Assembly (NCBI GenBank): GCA_910587485.1
Contig: CAJUKN010000031.1
Location: 1 to 17,326 of the forward strand
Length of the DNA stretch: 17,326 bases
Reading direction: 5' to 3'
From: an uncultured Lachnospira sp.
GTDB lineage: Bacteria; Bacillota; Clostridia; Lachnospirales; Lachnospiraceae
This document shows, piece by piece, positions 7,249 through 14,239 of this stretch (position 1 is its first letter; each line of letters starts with the position of its first letter). Made by a program: the position numbers and the translations under genes. The notes under the pieces are model-generated. The model worked only from the letters and a program-made list of their open reading frames with translations, searched no databases and was not told the DNA's origin.

Positions 7249-7277
7249 ATAGTATCACAGTAAAATTTGCTTGTAAA
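7249..7277 (-). promoter_or_regulatory. SigA-type promoter for the DUF1492 gene
   Basis: On the minus strand TTTACA (7277-7272) is separated by 17 nt from TACTAT (7254-7249), and TGA directly precedes the -10 box, making it an extended -10. The expected start near 7242 leaves about 200 nt of leader before the DUF1492 start. The string ACTGTGATA is shared with the candidate late promoter at 6572-6584. Confidence 0.5.
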
Positions 7278-7379
7278 TATCGCTAAAACTACTAAAATCA
7301 CTTCCGTTAAACAATAACAACCTATAATAACTTATAACAATTTATATGAATTTTAATTTTTTTATAAATATTTATATTT

Positions 7380-7403
7380 AAAAAGAGTGGATTACTCCAC
7401 TCT
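7380..7403 (-). terminator. Candidate terminator downstream of metA
   Basis: AGAGTGGA (7384-7391) and TCCACTCT (7396-7403) form a perfect 8-bp stem with a TTAC loop. On the minus strand the stem is followed by a short T run. It is about 200 nt beyond the metA stop, the only upstream minus-strand gene, so it probably ends that transcript. It may also isolate the prophage from the host operon. Confidence 0.5.
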
Positions 7404-7468
7404 ATATCCAATCCATTTATTTTGCTTTTATTTTCTAAAAAATATATTAAGGCTCTTTTATTTTTTTA

Positions 7469-7514
7469 CTACACCATCTAACCAATTTTATTACACCATC
7501 TATTACACCATTTA
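7469..7514. repeat. Three copies of a 12-bp TACACCATCTA repeat
   Basis: CTACACCATCTA (7469-7480), TTACACCATCTA (7491-7502) and TTACACCATTTA (7503-7514); the last two are back to back. They lie in the junction region after metA. They may be protein-binding sites, an attachment-site remnant or debris of a coding sequence. Confidence 0.7.
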
Positions 7515-7599
7515 CCCATAAAAATATATAAATTTACGTGAAAATTTGTGTGTTTTTAAAATCACTCAAACATGCAACAACCCCACATTTTCTAAACAT

Positions 7600-8511
7600 T
7601 TACTGCCATTCATAAGGGGTGTTTTGATAAACATAATAATTCAACCAATTTGTATACAAATTATTTGCATGACTTCGCCACGACAAGACAGGTTTTCGAG
7701 TACAATCATCATCAGGATAATAATTGATAGGCATATCCACATCTGTAAGCCCTTTTTCCAAATCTCTCTTATACTCTAAGCCTAAAGTTAATCGGTCATA
7801 CTCTGGATGTCCCATAACAAATATTTTTTTACCATCTTTGCTTATCGCTAAATAAATTCCTGCCTCATTGGAATCAGCAAGTACAATTAAATCATTATTA
7901 TTTAAAATATCCTGTCTATTCGCTTGTGTATAACGTGAATGTGGCGCCATAAAAAAATCATCAAATCCTCTTACAAGAGGCTCTTTACGATTCATTACCC
8001 TATGCCTATACACACCAGAAAGTTTTTTTTCTAAAACTTCCTTCTTAACACCATAATGATAATACAGACCAGCTTGCGCTCCCCAACATATATGTAACGT
8101 TGAAGTCACATACTCCTTTGACCATTCCATAACGGTTGTCAATTCATCCCAATAATTGACTTCCTCAAAATTCAATTTTTCAATAGGCGCTCCTGTTATA
8201 ATCAAACCATCAAATTTTTTATTCTTAATTTCTGAAAATGTTTGATAAAATTTTTTAATATGAGAAGCGGATGTATTTTTAGAAACATGACTTTCCATCT
8301 GTAAAAAAGTGACATCAATCTGCAATGGTGTATTGGATAATGCTCGCAATAACTGTAATTCGGTATCCTGTTTAATAGGCATAAGATTTAGAATAACAAT
8401 TCTTAATTCTCTAAAATCTTGAGAAAGCGCTCTGCTTTCGTCCATAACAAATATATTTTCTTCTTCCAATTCTGCTTTTGCTGGCAAATCACTTTGAATC
8501 CTAATTGGCAT
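7600..8511 (-). CDS. metAA: Homoserine O-acetyltransferase (MetA family)
   Basis: A 303-residue protein of the MetA family, which activates homoserine at its hydroxyl in the first committed step of methionine synthesis. ATG 8511 is chosen because it gives the standard MPIRIQSDLPA start and has AAGGAGT 9 nt upstream; an upstream ATG in frame adds nothing family-like. The catalytic Cys142 lies in HICWGAQA, and His235 and Glu237 in VMGHPEYD. Residue 111 is Glu (GAPIE), the position that in characterised MetA enzymes marks acetyl-CoA use; Gly marks succinyl-CoA. So O-acetylhomoserine is the predicted product. The gene is 157 nt downstream of ligA with a candidate promoter between them. No S-box or T-box signature was recognised in the leader. 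The product is usually used by direct sulfhydrylation or transsulfuration enzymes, none of which is in the window. Confidence 0.95.
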   Translation of the reverse strand: MPIRIQSDLPAKAELEEENIFVMDESRALSQDFRELRIVILNLMPIKQDTELQLLRALSNTPLQIDVTFLQMESHVSKNTSASHIKKFYQTFSEIKNKKFDGLIITGAPIEKLNFEEVNYWDELTTVMEWSKEYVTSTLHICWGAQAGLYYHYGVKKEVLEKKLSGVYRHRVMNRKEPLVRGFDDFFMAPHSRYTQANRQDILNNNDLIVLADSNEAGIYLAISKDGKKIFVMGHPEYDRLTLGLEYKRDLEKGLTDVDMPINYYPDDDCTRKPVLSWRSHANNLYTNWLNYYVYQNTPYEWQ

Positions 8512-8580
8512 ATATATTTTACTCCTTGTGTACAAAATTGTTTATCAATATTTTTATGAGACAATGCGCTAAATGCTAAA

Positions 8581-8609
8581 AGCATATTGGCAAATGCCGC
8601 AAGATTCAA
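8581..8609 (-). promoter_or_regulatory. Candidate metA promoter
   Basis: On the minus strand TTGAAT (8609-8604) and TATGCT (8586-8581) are 17 nt apart, each matching 4 of 6 consensus bases. The predicted start near 8574 gives a leader of about 60 nt before metA. The -35 box overlaps the left arm of the inverted repeat at 8608-8655, which could therefore act as an operator. Confidence 0.35.
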
Positions 8610-8655
8610 TACCCTACAATAATCTTACTAACCCATCAGCCTGTTATAGGGTATT
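8608..8655. repeat. 9-bp inverted repeat between ligA and metA
   Basis: AATACCCTA (8608-8616) and TAGGGTATT (8647-8655) are perfect complements, 30 nt apart. There is no T run on either side, so it is not a simple terminator. It lies between the ligA stop and the candidate metA promoter, and may be an operator or the stem of a structured leader. Confidence 0.6.
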
Positions 8656-8667
8656 TGACTATAATAC

Positions 8668-10632
8668 TTACATTTCCACATTGGCAAGTGTTAAAAATTC
8701 ATCTTCTGTGATAACAGACACATTTAATTTTGCTGCCGTCTTATTCTTCGTTGATTGAGAGGTATTATCATTATTAATAAGATGTGTTGTATTTTTACTA
8801 ACAGAACTGGCTACCTTTCCACCAAGCGATTCTATTAAATCTTTCAAAGCATTTCTATTATTAAAATGCTGTAATGAACCTGTTATTACAAAAATCTTTC
8901 CATCAAGTATCTTAGGATTATCATTGACAACTTCTTTTTCAATATCAAGCTCTTGCAATAATCTTAAAAATACATCTTTTTTATCTTTATCTTCAAAATA
9001 GGACGCAAATGCATCGGCTATAACAGCTCCAACGCCGTCAATTTTCTCTAACTCATCTCTTGTTGCACAAAGAAGTTTCTCTGATTCACTGCCAATTGAT
9101 TGAACAATCATTTTTGCAACGGAAAGTCCAATATTAGAAATTCCAAGACTAAATATTACTTTTGGCATTGTTGTATGTCTGGAATTTTCAATAGCTTCTA
9201 TCAGTTTATCAAACGACCGCTTTCCAAATCCTTCAAGTTCAACAATGTCTTCTTTATATTTTTCCAAATGATATAAAGATACATAATCTTTTAAAAAGCC
9301 ATGTTGTACAAATTTTTCAATCGTGGCTTCTGATAATCCATCAATATTCATGGCATCTCTTGAAACAAAATGAGCAAAACTCTTAATATGTTTTGCCTGA
9401 CAATCTGGATTTGTACAATACAATGATTTTACTCCATTTTGTTGTTCAGTACTGGTTAAACCACCACATACAGGACAATTTTTTGGAATTTCACAATTAC
9501 TGCTTTTCGTTTTATTTTCAGCAATCTGAGGAATAATCATATTGGCTTTAAAAACAGAAATGGTATCCCCTATTCCTAACTGCAAACTTTCCATAATGCT
9601 GATATTGTGAACACTGGCACGTGATACATTGGTACCCTCAAGTTCAACAGTGTCAAAAATAGCAATTGGATTAATTAAACCTGTCCTTGAAGCACTCCAT
9701 TCAATCTCTCGAAGCACAGTATCTGCCGTTTCATCTGTCCATTTATATGCAAGTGAATTTTTTGGAAATTTTGAAGTTTGTCCTAACGAATCACCATAAG
9801 CAATATCTTCATATATAATAACTAGTCCATCGGAAGGAAAATCATTTGTTTTTACTTTTTCCTCAAACCACAAAACTGTCTCCTTTAAATTAACTTGGTC
9901 TACTTCTTTATGTTCAACAACATCAAATCCTAAATCCGTCAGCCATTGAAACTGTTGCATTTTAGAATTATTAAAATTTTCTCCTGTTGCAGTCACTAAA
10001 CTAAATGCAAAAAATTTCACATTGCGTTCTGCTGTTATTTTATTATTAAGCTGTCTGACTGAACCACTACAAAGATTACGTGGATTTTTATATTTGGCAT
10101 CAACTTCTGGAATATTGGCATTAATTTTTTCAAAATCAGAGTACGTAATAATTGCCTCACCTCGAACAATAAGCTTTCCTGTGTATGGTATCGTCAAGGG
10201 AATATTCTTAAAAACTTTTGCATTATTGGTAATAATTTCTCCAATCTCTCCATTTCCTCTTGTCACAGCTTTACTAAGATTTCCATTCTTATAAGTCAAA
10301 ACAATCGTTAATCCATCTAATTTCCATGAAAGAACACCTTTTTGACTGCCTAACCAATCAGCAAGTACATCAAATTCTTTTGTTTTATCAAGACTAAGCA
10401 TAGGGCTTTCATGTCTTTCTTTTGGCAATTCACTTAAAACTTCAAATCCAACATTGATTGTAGGACTGTTGGACAAGACATGCCCTGTCTCTTTTTCAAG
10501 CAAAACCAACTCATCATAAAGTTTATCATACTCAAAATTTGTCATTATCTCAACACCTTTTGAATAGTAACTTTTGCCAGCTTCATTTAAAATTTCAACA
10601 AGCTCTTTAATTCGATTAAGACTATTTACCAT
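8668..10632 (-). CDS. ligA: NAD-dependent DNA ligase LigA, divergent
   Basis: A 654-residue ligase that seals nicks in replication and repair, using NAD+ to adenylate its catalytic lysine. The start is ATG 10632 (MVNSLNRIKE), 5-6 nt after AAGGAAG and overlapping the end of rluF by 11 nt, so translation is probably coupled; an in-frame ATG at 10650 is less likely. Order: domain Ia; nucleotidyltransferase with SWKLDG (Lys104), TRGNGEIGE, GEAIIT, NPRNLCSGSVRQL and FPSDGLVI; OB fold (GTNVSRASVHN); a four-Cys zinc finger (about 386, 389, 406, 411); helix-hairpin-helix repeats (ELEGFGKRS, EKIDGVG); and a C-terminal BRCT domain from about 575 (GKIFVITGSL). The nucleotidyltransferase motifs are divergent, for example TRGNG where TRGDG is usual. 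It may be the second, lineage-specific LigA known in some Clostridia rather than the housekeeping copy. Confidence 0.93.
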   Translation of the reverse strand: MVNSLNRIKELVEILNEAGKSYYSKGVEIMTNFEYDKLYDELVLLEKETGHVLSNSPTINVGFEVLSELPKERHESPMLSLDKTKEFDVLADWLGSQKGVLSWKLDGLTIVLTYKNGNLSKAVTRGNGEIGEIITNNAKVFKNIPLTIPYTGKLIVRGEAIITYSDFEKINANIPEVDAKYKNPRNLCSGSVRQLNNKITAERNVKFFAFSLVTATGENFNNSKMQQFQWLTDLGFDVVEHKEVDQVNLKETVLWFEEKVKTNDFPSDGLVIIYEDIAYGDSLGQTSKFPKNSLAYKWTDETADTVLREIEWSASRTGLINPIAIFDTVELEGTNVSRASVHNISIMESLQLGIGDTISVFKANMIIPQIAENKTKSSNCEIPKNCPVCGGLTSTEQQNGVKSLYCTNPDCQAKHIKSFAHFVSRDAMNIDGLSEATIEKFVQHGFLKDYVSLYHLEKYKEDIVELEGFGKRSFDKLIEAIENSRHTTMPKVIFSLGISNIGLSVAKMIVQSIGSESEKLLCATRDELEKIDGVGAVIADAFASYFEDKDKKDVFLRLLQELDIEKEVVNDNPKILDGKIFVITGSLQHFNNRNALKDLIESLGGKVASSVSKNTTHLINNDNTSQSTKNKTAAKLNVSVITEDEFLTLANVEM

Positions 10633-11344
10633 ACTCTTCCTTTCTAACATTAACTGCTTTACAAAGTTCTATATACTCCTCATCTGTAATATGTCTTGTC
10701 GCCCCCACAGGCAAATCATTTAACATAATGTTTACAATTCTTACTCTCTCTAATTTCAATACCTTTACACCAAGAATATCACACATACGTCTTATCTGTC
10801 TGTTTAATCCCTGCTTTAGAATAATACTAAATTTTCTCTTATCTAGCAATCTTACCTCACATGGCATTGTGGTTCTATCCAATTCTTTAATGTACATAGG
10901 GGCTGCCATTTTTTTTGCAAATGTTCCATCCAAATCTTTATTGACATCAACAATATACTCTTTTTCATGTCCATTGACAGAACGCAGTAACTTATCCATT
11001 AATTCTCCATCATTTGTCATTAAAAGCAAACCTTGTGAATCTTTATCTAGCCTTCCTATTGGGTATATTCTTTTAGGATAGTTTAAATAATCAACAATAT
11101 TATTGCTTCCCTGATTGCTTGTTGTTGTACATACAATACCAACTGGCTTATTGACAGCAAGTAATATTCGCTCTTTTTCTACTTGGACAAGTTTTTCATC
11201 AACATAAACTTTGTCGTTTTCTGTCACTTGACTTCCCATCTGTGCAAGGTCTTGATTGATTCTAATTTTTCCTGCAGCTATCAATCTGTCTGCCTCTCGT
11301 CTGGAACACACGCCCGCCAAACTCAAATATTTATTAATGCGCAC
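10622..11344 (-). CDS. rluF: 23S rRNA pseudouridine synthase, RluF type
   Basis: A 240-residue enzyme of the RsuA/RluB/RluE/RluF family that isomerises uridine in rRNA. Residues 1-50 form an S4 RNA-binding domain (INKYLSLAGVCSRREADRLI). The catalytic domain has LAVNKPVGIVCTT, NNIVDYLNYPKRIYPIGRLD, KDSQGLLLMTNDG with catalytic Asp100, HEKEYIVDV and the family hallmark GLNRQIRRMC. The NIVD-YL/KR-PIGRLDKDSQGL block and the short C-terminus fit E. coli RluF (position 2604) better than RluB or RsuA. The start is GTG at 11344 with AAAGGAA 11 nt upstream. A TATAAT box lies at 11383-11378 on the minus strand. It is the first gene of a short rluF-ligA unit; the overlap suggests co-expression, not a shared pathway. 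The precise target uridine is inferred. Confidence 0.9.
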   Translation of the reverse strand: MRINKYLSLAGVCSRREADRLIAAGKIRINQDLAQMGSQVTENDKVYVDEKLVQVEKERILLAVNKPVGIVCTTTSNQGSNNIVDYLNYPKRIYPIGRLDKDSQGLLLMTNDGELMDKLLRSVNGHEKEYIVDVNKDLDGTFAKKMAAPMYIKELDRTTMPCEVRLLDKRKFSIILKQGLNRQIRRMCDILGVKVLKLERVRIVNIMLNDLPVGATRHITDEEYIELCKAVNVRKEEYGK

Positions 11345-11377
11345 TGGTATAAATTTCCTTTCGTATAGCTGTTATTT

Positions 11378-11383
11378 ATTATA
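11378..11383 (-). promoter_or_regulatory. Candidate -10 box for rluF-ligA
   Basis: A perfect TATAAT on the minus strand, 34 nt before the rluF GTG. No good -35 hexamer is seen at 16-18 nt upstream, and the region is AT-rich, so chance is possible. Confidence 0.3.
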
Positions 11384-11408
11384 TCCTAATAATATAGTAA
11401 GATGGTAA

Positions 11409-11637
11409 AAATTTGTTTTGTAAATTTTCATATTATAGTTTTGCTGTGGTTATTGCATTATGGAAACAATATAAATTCACATAAAAAGTTCGCTTTGTGA
11501 ACTTTAATATCACAGCTTTGCTGTGGTTATTATATCATAGAAATAATATAAATTTATACAAAAGTTTGCTTTGTGAACCTTAATACCACAGCTTTGCTGT
11601 GGTTATTATATCATAAAAAATTATATTTAAAAATATT
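11409..11637 (+). repeat. Three tandem copies of a ~77-bp repeat with two hairpins each
   Basis: Aligned 45-nt cores start at 11409, 11486 and 11562 (spacing 77 and 76) and are joined by similar AT-rich linkers. Each core holds hairpin 1 (AAATTT/AAATTT, AAGTTC/GAACTT, and AAGTTT/GAACCT with one mismatch) around a G(T/C)TTTGT loop, and hairpin 2 (CACAGC/GCTGTG in copies 2 and 3, TATAGT/GCTGTG in copy 1). The stem differences are largely compensatory or give G-U pairs if the plus strand is transcribed. A related core in inverse orientation (TTCGCAAAGC) follows at about 11643. No coding potential is seen. Confidence 0.85.
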
Positions 11638-12109
11638 AAAAATTCGCAAAGCATCTTTATTTGTTTGATAAATTTTAATACGACATCTTCTTTTGTTATA
11701 ATTATACTTTCCTTTTAGAAAAGCGTTTTCAGTACATAAAATCTAAAATATAACGAATATATTTACATATAATATAGAGTATATATTATCTTAATATTTA
11801 TACAAACAGAGTAAATTTGCCCTTGTACTTTCCAAAATTTCTCTAAAAATTTGATTAGTAAAGGAAGGACAGATAAGATAAGATATGATACGAATTTTAT
11901 ATATGTACAATATAATACGTGCCACAGAAGTGTCGATATAACCACATTTGATGGGTATTTCCCCAGATTGATTGTAACAAGGCAGAGGATAAAGACTACC
12001 TCTCTGCTTAGAATGTGCCTTGCAAGCAAAGTATCTGTCTGACCAAAATATCTTTTTCTTCCAATACTGTTTGGAAAGAAACGAACCCTATTTCTGCCAT
12101 AGATAATAA
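11638..12109. other. AT-rich non-coding stretch before the tnpB relic
   Basis: Several short open frames on both strands lack ribosome binding sites and family features. Part of 11930-12109 may be the left end or lost N-terminal part of the IS element, because it includes an imperfect hairpin (GGCAGAGG near 11982 with CCTCTCTGC near 11999). I could not assign it. Confidence 0.4.
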
Positions 12110-12512
12110 GTGGTTTCCTGCTTTACAAGCTTAACAATGTCGCAAACTCTATCCATTGTTGTAGGTATCGACAGAGGTATTAACTTTGTTGTTGCAACCT
12201 ATAACAGTAATCACAAATCTGAATTTGTCAGCGGTAAAGCTATTAAGCAGAAACGAGCGAACTACTCCAAACTTTGCAAAGAACTCCAAATGCGCCAGAC
12301 ACCATCTTCAAGACCCACGTTATACAAGCCAGTGCTATCCAATATGCGGACATATCAAAAAGGCTAACTGTAACAAAAAAATACATCTGTTTGCCTGCAA
12401 AAACTGTGGTTACAAATCAAACGATGACTGTATTGGAGCCATGAATCTGTATCATATGGGAATCAACTATCTTGCTGATAGTCAAGTACCTAATACAGTT
12501 GTAACAGAGTAA
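12110..12512 (+). pseudogene. tnpB: tnpB (IS605/IS1341-type OrfB) pseudogene with internal deletion
   Basis: Two pieces of one TnpB in different frames. The first (12110 to about 12312) reads VVGIDRGINFVVATYNSNHK and GKAIKQKRANYSKLCKELQM, the RuvC-I region with its Asp. The second (about 12311-12512) reads DPRYTSQCYPICGHIKKAN, then FACKNCGYKSNDDCIGAMNL and VPNTVVTE: the zinc finger, the RuvC-III Asp and the C-terminus. The piece between, which carries the bridge helix, the LEDL RuvC-II glutamate and more, is deleted. The junction near 12311 also shifts frame. In the zinc finger the first expected CPxC reads CYPIC, another change. The N-terminal recognition lobe is missing or unrecognisable. 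The product cannot be an active RNA-guided nuclease. No tnpA lies nearby, as is common for IS1341-type elements. Confidence 0.85.
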
Positions 12513-12659
12513 ACTTTGTTATAAAGGAGGCTGTCAACCACCCTATGATGTAACGCCACTTTAGGCAGCAATACCTATCGGGTTAAAGGTCAAAGAAGCA
12601 ATCCGTTAGCACGACTGGGCAGTTACAAGCCTATGACCTTTAGGTCGTGGGGAGTTGAC
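12513..12659 (+). ncRNA. Right end / omega-RNA-like tail of the tnpB element
   Basis: Sequence after the tnpB stop matches the typical 3' tail of clostridial IS1341-type elements, which doubles as the TnpB guide (omega) RNA scaffold. It contains TAACGCCACTTTAGGC, CGGGTTAAAGGTCAAAG, CCGTTAGC and GACTGGGCAGTTACAAG. It ends in a near-perfect hairpin, CCTATGACC/GGTCGTGGG (12630-12638 and 12643-12651), followed by GAGTTGAC. In functional systems the guide would begin just after the element end, here from about 12660. The tail looks much better kept than the tnpB gene. Expression is not shown by the sequence. Confidence 0.55.
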
Positions 12660-12731
12660 ATAGAACTAAATAGTTATGACAATCATTTAAAAGATAAGAA
12701 AACTAAGTATTATAAATAAAAATAGAAAATA

Positions 12732-12878
12732 TATCAAGAAATCAAAAGCATTTATTATAACAATGGTAAAATTATTGGTTATTGCATAATGAAGATGTTT
12801 CTGCAACAAAAAGGAATATATTTAAGTAACACTACCATTCATAAATATATGAATCAAGAATCAAATCTTTATGTAGTA
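12732..12878 (+). pseudogene. IS3-family transposase OrfB fragment
   Basis: The plus frame reads YQEIKSIYYNNGKIIGYCIM and then KMFLQQKGIYLSNTTIHKYM and NQESNLYVV. This resembles the HTH_21 region just before the DDE integrase core of IS3/IS150-group OrfB proteins (pattern IYYxxKGRYGYRRI, LxxxGIxVSxxTVHKYMNxELxL). The DDE catalytic core is absent; after about 12878 the frame turns into unrelated hydrophobic sequence. It is a short, isolated relic with no visible IS ends. The call rests on motif memory only, so moderate confidence. Confidence 0.5.
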
Positions 12879-12979
12879 ACAATATTTATAATAATTTACC
12901 CACTGATGGCAAATATCCAGATGAAACCAGCCAAAAATGCCACAACCGTACTGCTGTTATTAATCAGTATTATGGGTAT

Positions 12980-13198
12980 CTATAAACAAAACAAAGAAAT
13001 ATTTGTTACTTTCAATAGCCTATATATCTTTCCTGTATGTTTTTCAGCGAATTTTAGTGTTAATAATCTTTTTAGCACAATCCACCAATAAATGAAACCT
13101 TGAATAAGAATAAAACTTAATATGAACAGTGGATATATTATTGAAAGTAACATTGAAGTACTTTTAAGCCATCTTTTTCCTAAAAAAAGCACATCCAA
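12980..13198 (-). other. Doubtful 72-aa membrane-type open frame
   Basis: The minus-strand frame MDVLFLGKRWLKSTSMLLSI continues with a strong hydrophobic stretch, PLFILSFILIQGFIYWWIVL, and a basic tail. There is one clear membrane segment, perhaps two. No ribosome binding site is seen before the ATG, and the flanks are debris of mobile elements. It could be the end of a decayed membrane protein or a chance frame in AT-rich DNA. Confidence 0.25.
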
Positions 13199-13452
13199 AA
13201 TGATACAACCACAGCTAGTTCTCTAATCCATAATTTAGTCAGTTCCTGCTTTAATTTTTCTTGCAATGGATTTATAATAATTCTCCATCAAATTTTGATT
13301 GTGATTTTACATAATAGCATTTTATCAGCTAGCCAAAATTAAATCTTTTATATTACCAATAATGTTATATAATTCTTTTTCTTATTATGCACTTTTTTTG
13401 CATAAATTTACTCCCTTTTCAGAAAAATGTTCCTATTGCTTCAAACTTGAAG

Positions 13453-13956
13453 TTATCTACGATACATCCATGCACATTCATCAATATAATCATGGGCAAT
13501 GAACCAATTAAATTGATTCGATAAAATAAAAAAATTCATATGATAATCAATCTTTTTTAAAATCTTAAACATTTCATCCGTGTATCCTTCATATACCCAT
13601 CCCTCTTCCAAAAGAAGAAATAACTTCTGTTCAACATTCGTTGGCAGTGAAGAATTTATTGCGCTTAGATATTCTTCCCAATTCCATTTTTTCCCATTTA
13701 ATCCTGCAACCACAAAATGATCAAGAGTACTCCTAAAATGTAATCTTCGATATGAAAGTGTAACTATTGCTGTGGAGAATTGCTTATAGTCGCAAAAGGA
13801 ATAATAAAATTTATGAATTACCTCATCATATTTGAGTTTTGAAAACTCATGAAAGCGATTCCTTGTAATATGTTCTTCCTTTATAATTTTTTCAATTTCT
13901 TCACGGAATATCATATTTGACTTTTTCGTGTTATCTCCTGTTAGCTTATACTCCAT
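13453..13956 (-). CDS. Hypothetical protein, 167 aa
   Basis: Unknown protein without signal peptide or membrane segment, rich in charged and aromatic residues. Notable parts are REEIEKIIKEEHITRNRFHE, KFYYSFCDYKQFSTAIVTLS and KKIDYHMNFFILSNQF, with NWFIAHDYIDECAWMYRR at the C-terminus. The start ATG 13956 is supported by a good promoter whose predicted start site is about 27 nt upstream; GGGG 8 nt before the ATG is a modest ribosome binding site. Small cytosolic proteins with this kind of composition, standing alone with their own promoter in accessory regions, are often immunity-type proteins. That is only a guess here, and no partner toxin is adjacent. The gene looks intact. Confidence 0.6.
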   Translation of the reverse strand: MEYKLTGDNTKKSNMIFREEIEKIIKEEHITRNRFHEFSKLKYDEVIHKFYYSFCDYKQFSTAIVTLSYRRLHFRSTLDHFVVAGLNGKKWNWEEYLSAINSSLPTNVEQKLFLLLEEGWVYEGYTDEMFKILKKIDYHMNFFILSNQFNWFIAHDYIDECAWMYRR

Positions 13957-13989
13957 TCTTGTTACCCCAAATACTGATTTATATACTTA

Positions 13990-14018
13990 ATTATAAAATA
14001 TATGTCTGCTACTTGCAA
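13990..14018 (-). promoter_or_regulatory. Promoter for the 167-aa gene
   Basis: On the minus strand TTGCAA (14018-14013) is 17 nt from a perfect TATAAT (13995-13990). The predicted start near 13983 leaves about 27 nt before the ATG at 13956. Spacing and -10 are ideal. Confidence 0.6.
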
Positions 14019-14239
14019 TGTATATTTATCAGTTCATTTTTCATGGGTACACAATTCCAAAAAGGGAGTAAATTTAAACCATGTGTTATTTTAATAATTT
14101 AAAAGTGTATTTTAACAGTATATCTATAACAAGTAATTTATTATCAATCAATACAGATTTAAAACATATACAAACTATTAATACATTCTAACACAATCAT
14201 TATAACAATATCCATAAGAACAAAAATAAAGAAAAAATT

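Larger units (their letters stand above)
7044..7599. other. Prophage-chromosome junction region, no clear gene
   Basis: AT-rich stretch between the DUF1492 gene and metA. On the minus strand it holds the DUF1492 promoter (7249-7277) with a leader of about 200 nt, a hairpin terminator (7380-7403) and short 12-bp repeats (7469-7514). Two short minus-strand readings look peptide-like: LYNGENIFLNNFKKLLKKY, ending near 7135, and NGVIDGVIKLVRWCSKKIKE, ending near 7450. Neither has a convincing start, and they may be gene debris. No integrase, repressor or attachment site was recognised. Confidence 0.5.

Noticed and set aside
8403..8609. 68-aa minus-strand frame across the metA start
   Set aside because: It overlaps metA in another frame and has no ribosome binding site.
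8512..8667. SAM or T-box riboswitch before metA
   Set aside because: No S-box core, T-box sequence or terminator/antiterminator pair could be recognised in the spacer.
11409..11637. CRISPR array
   Set aside because: Only three units; the segments between the cores resemble each other and so are not unique spacers; no cas gene is present.
11763..12042. Open frames on both strands before the tnpB relic
   Set aside because: They overlap each other, lack ribosome binding sites and show no family features; read as chance frames in AT-rich DNA.
12789..13091. 100-aa plus-strand frame as a gene
   Set aside because: Only its first part resembles an IS3 transposase; the rest is unrelated hydrophobic sequence, so it was annotated as a transposase fragment.
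13385..13405. Hairpin TTATGCA/TGCATAA as terminator of the 167-aa gene
   Set aside because: The T run is in the loop rather than after the stem, so it does not fit an intrinsic terminator.
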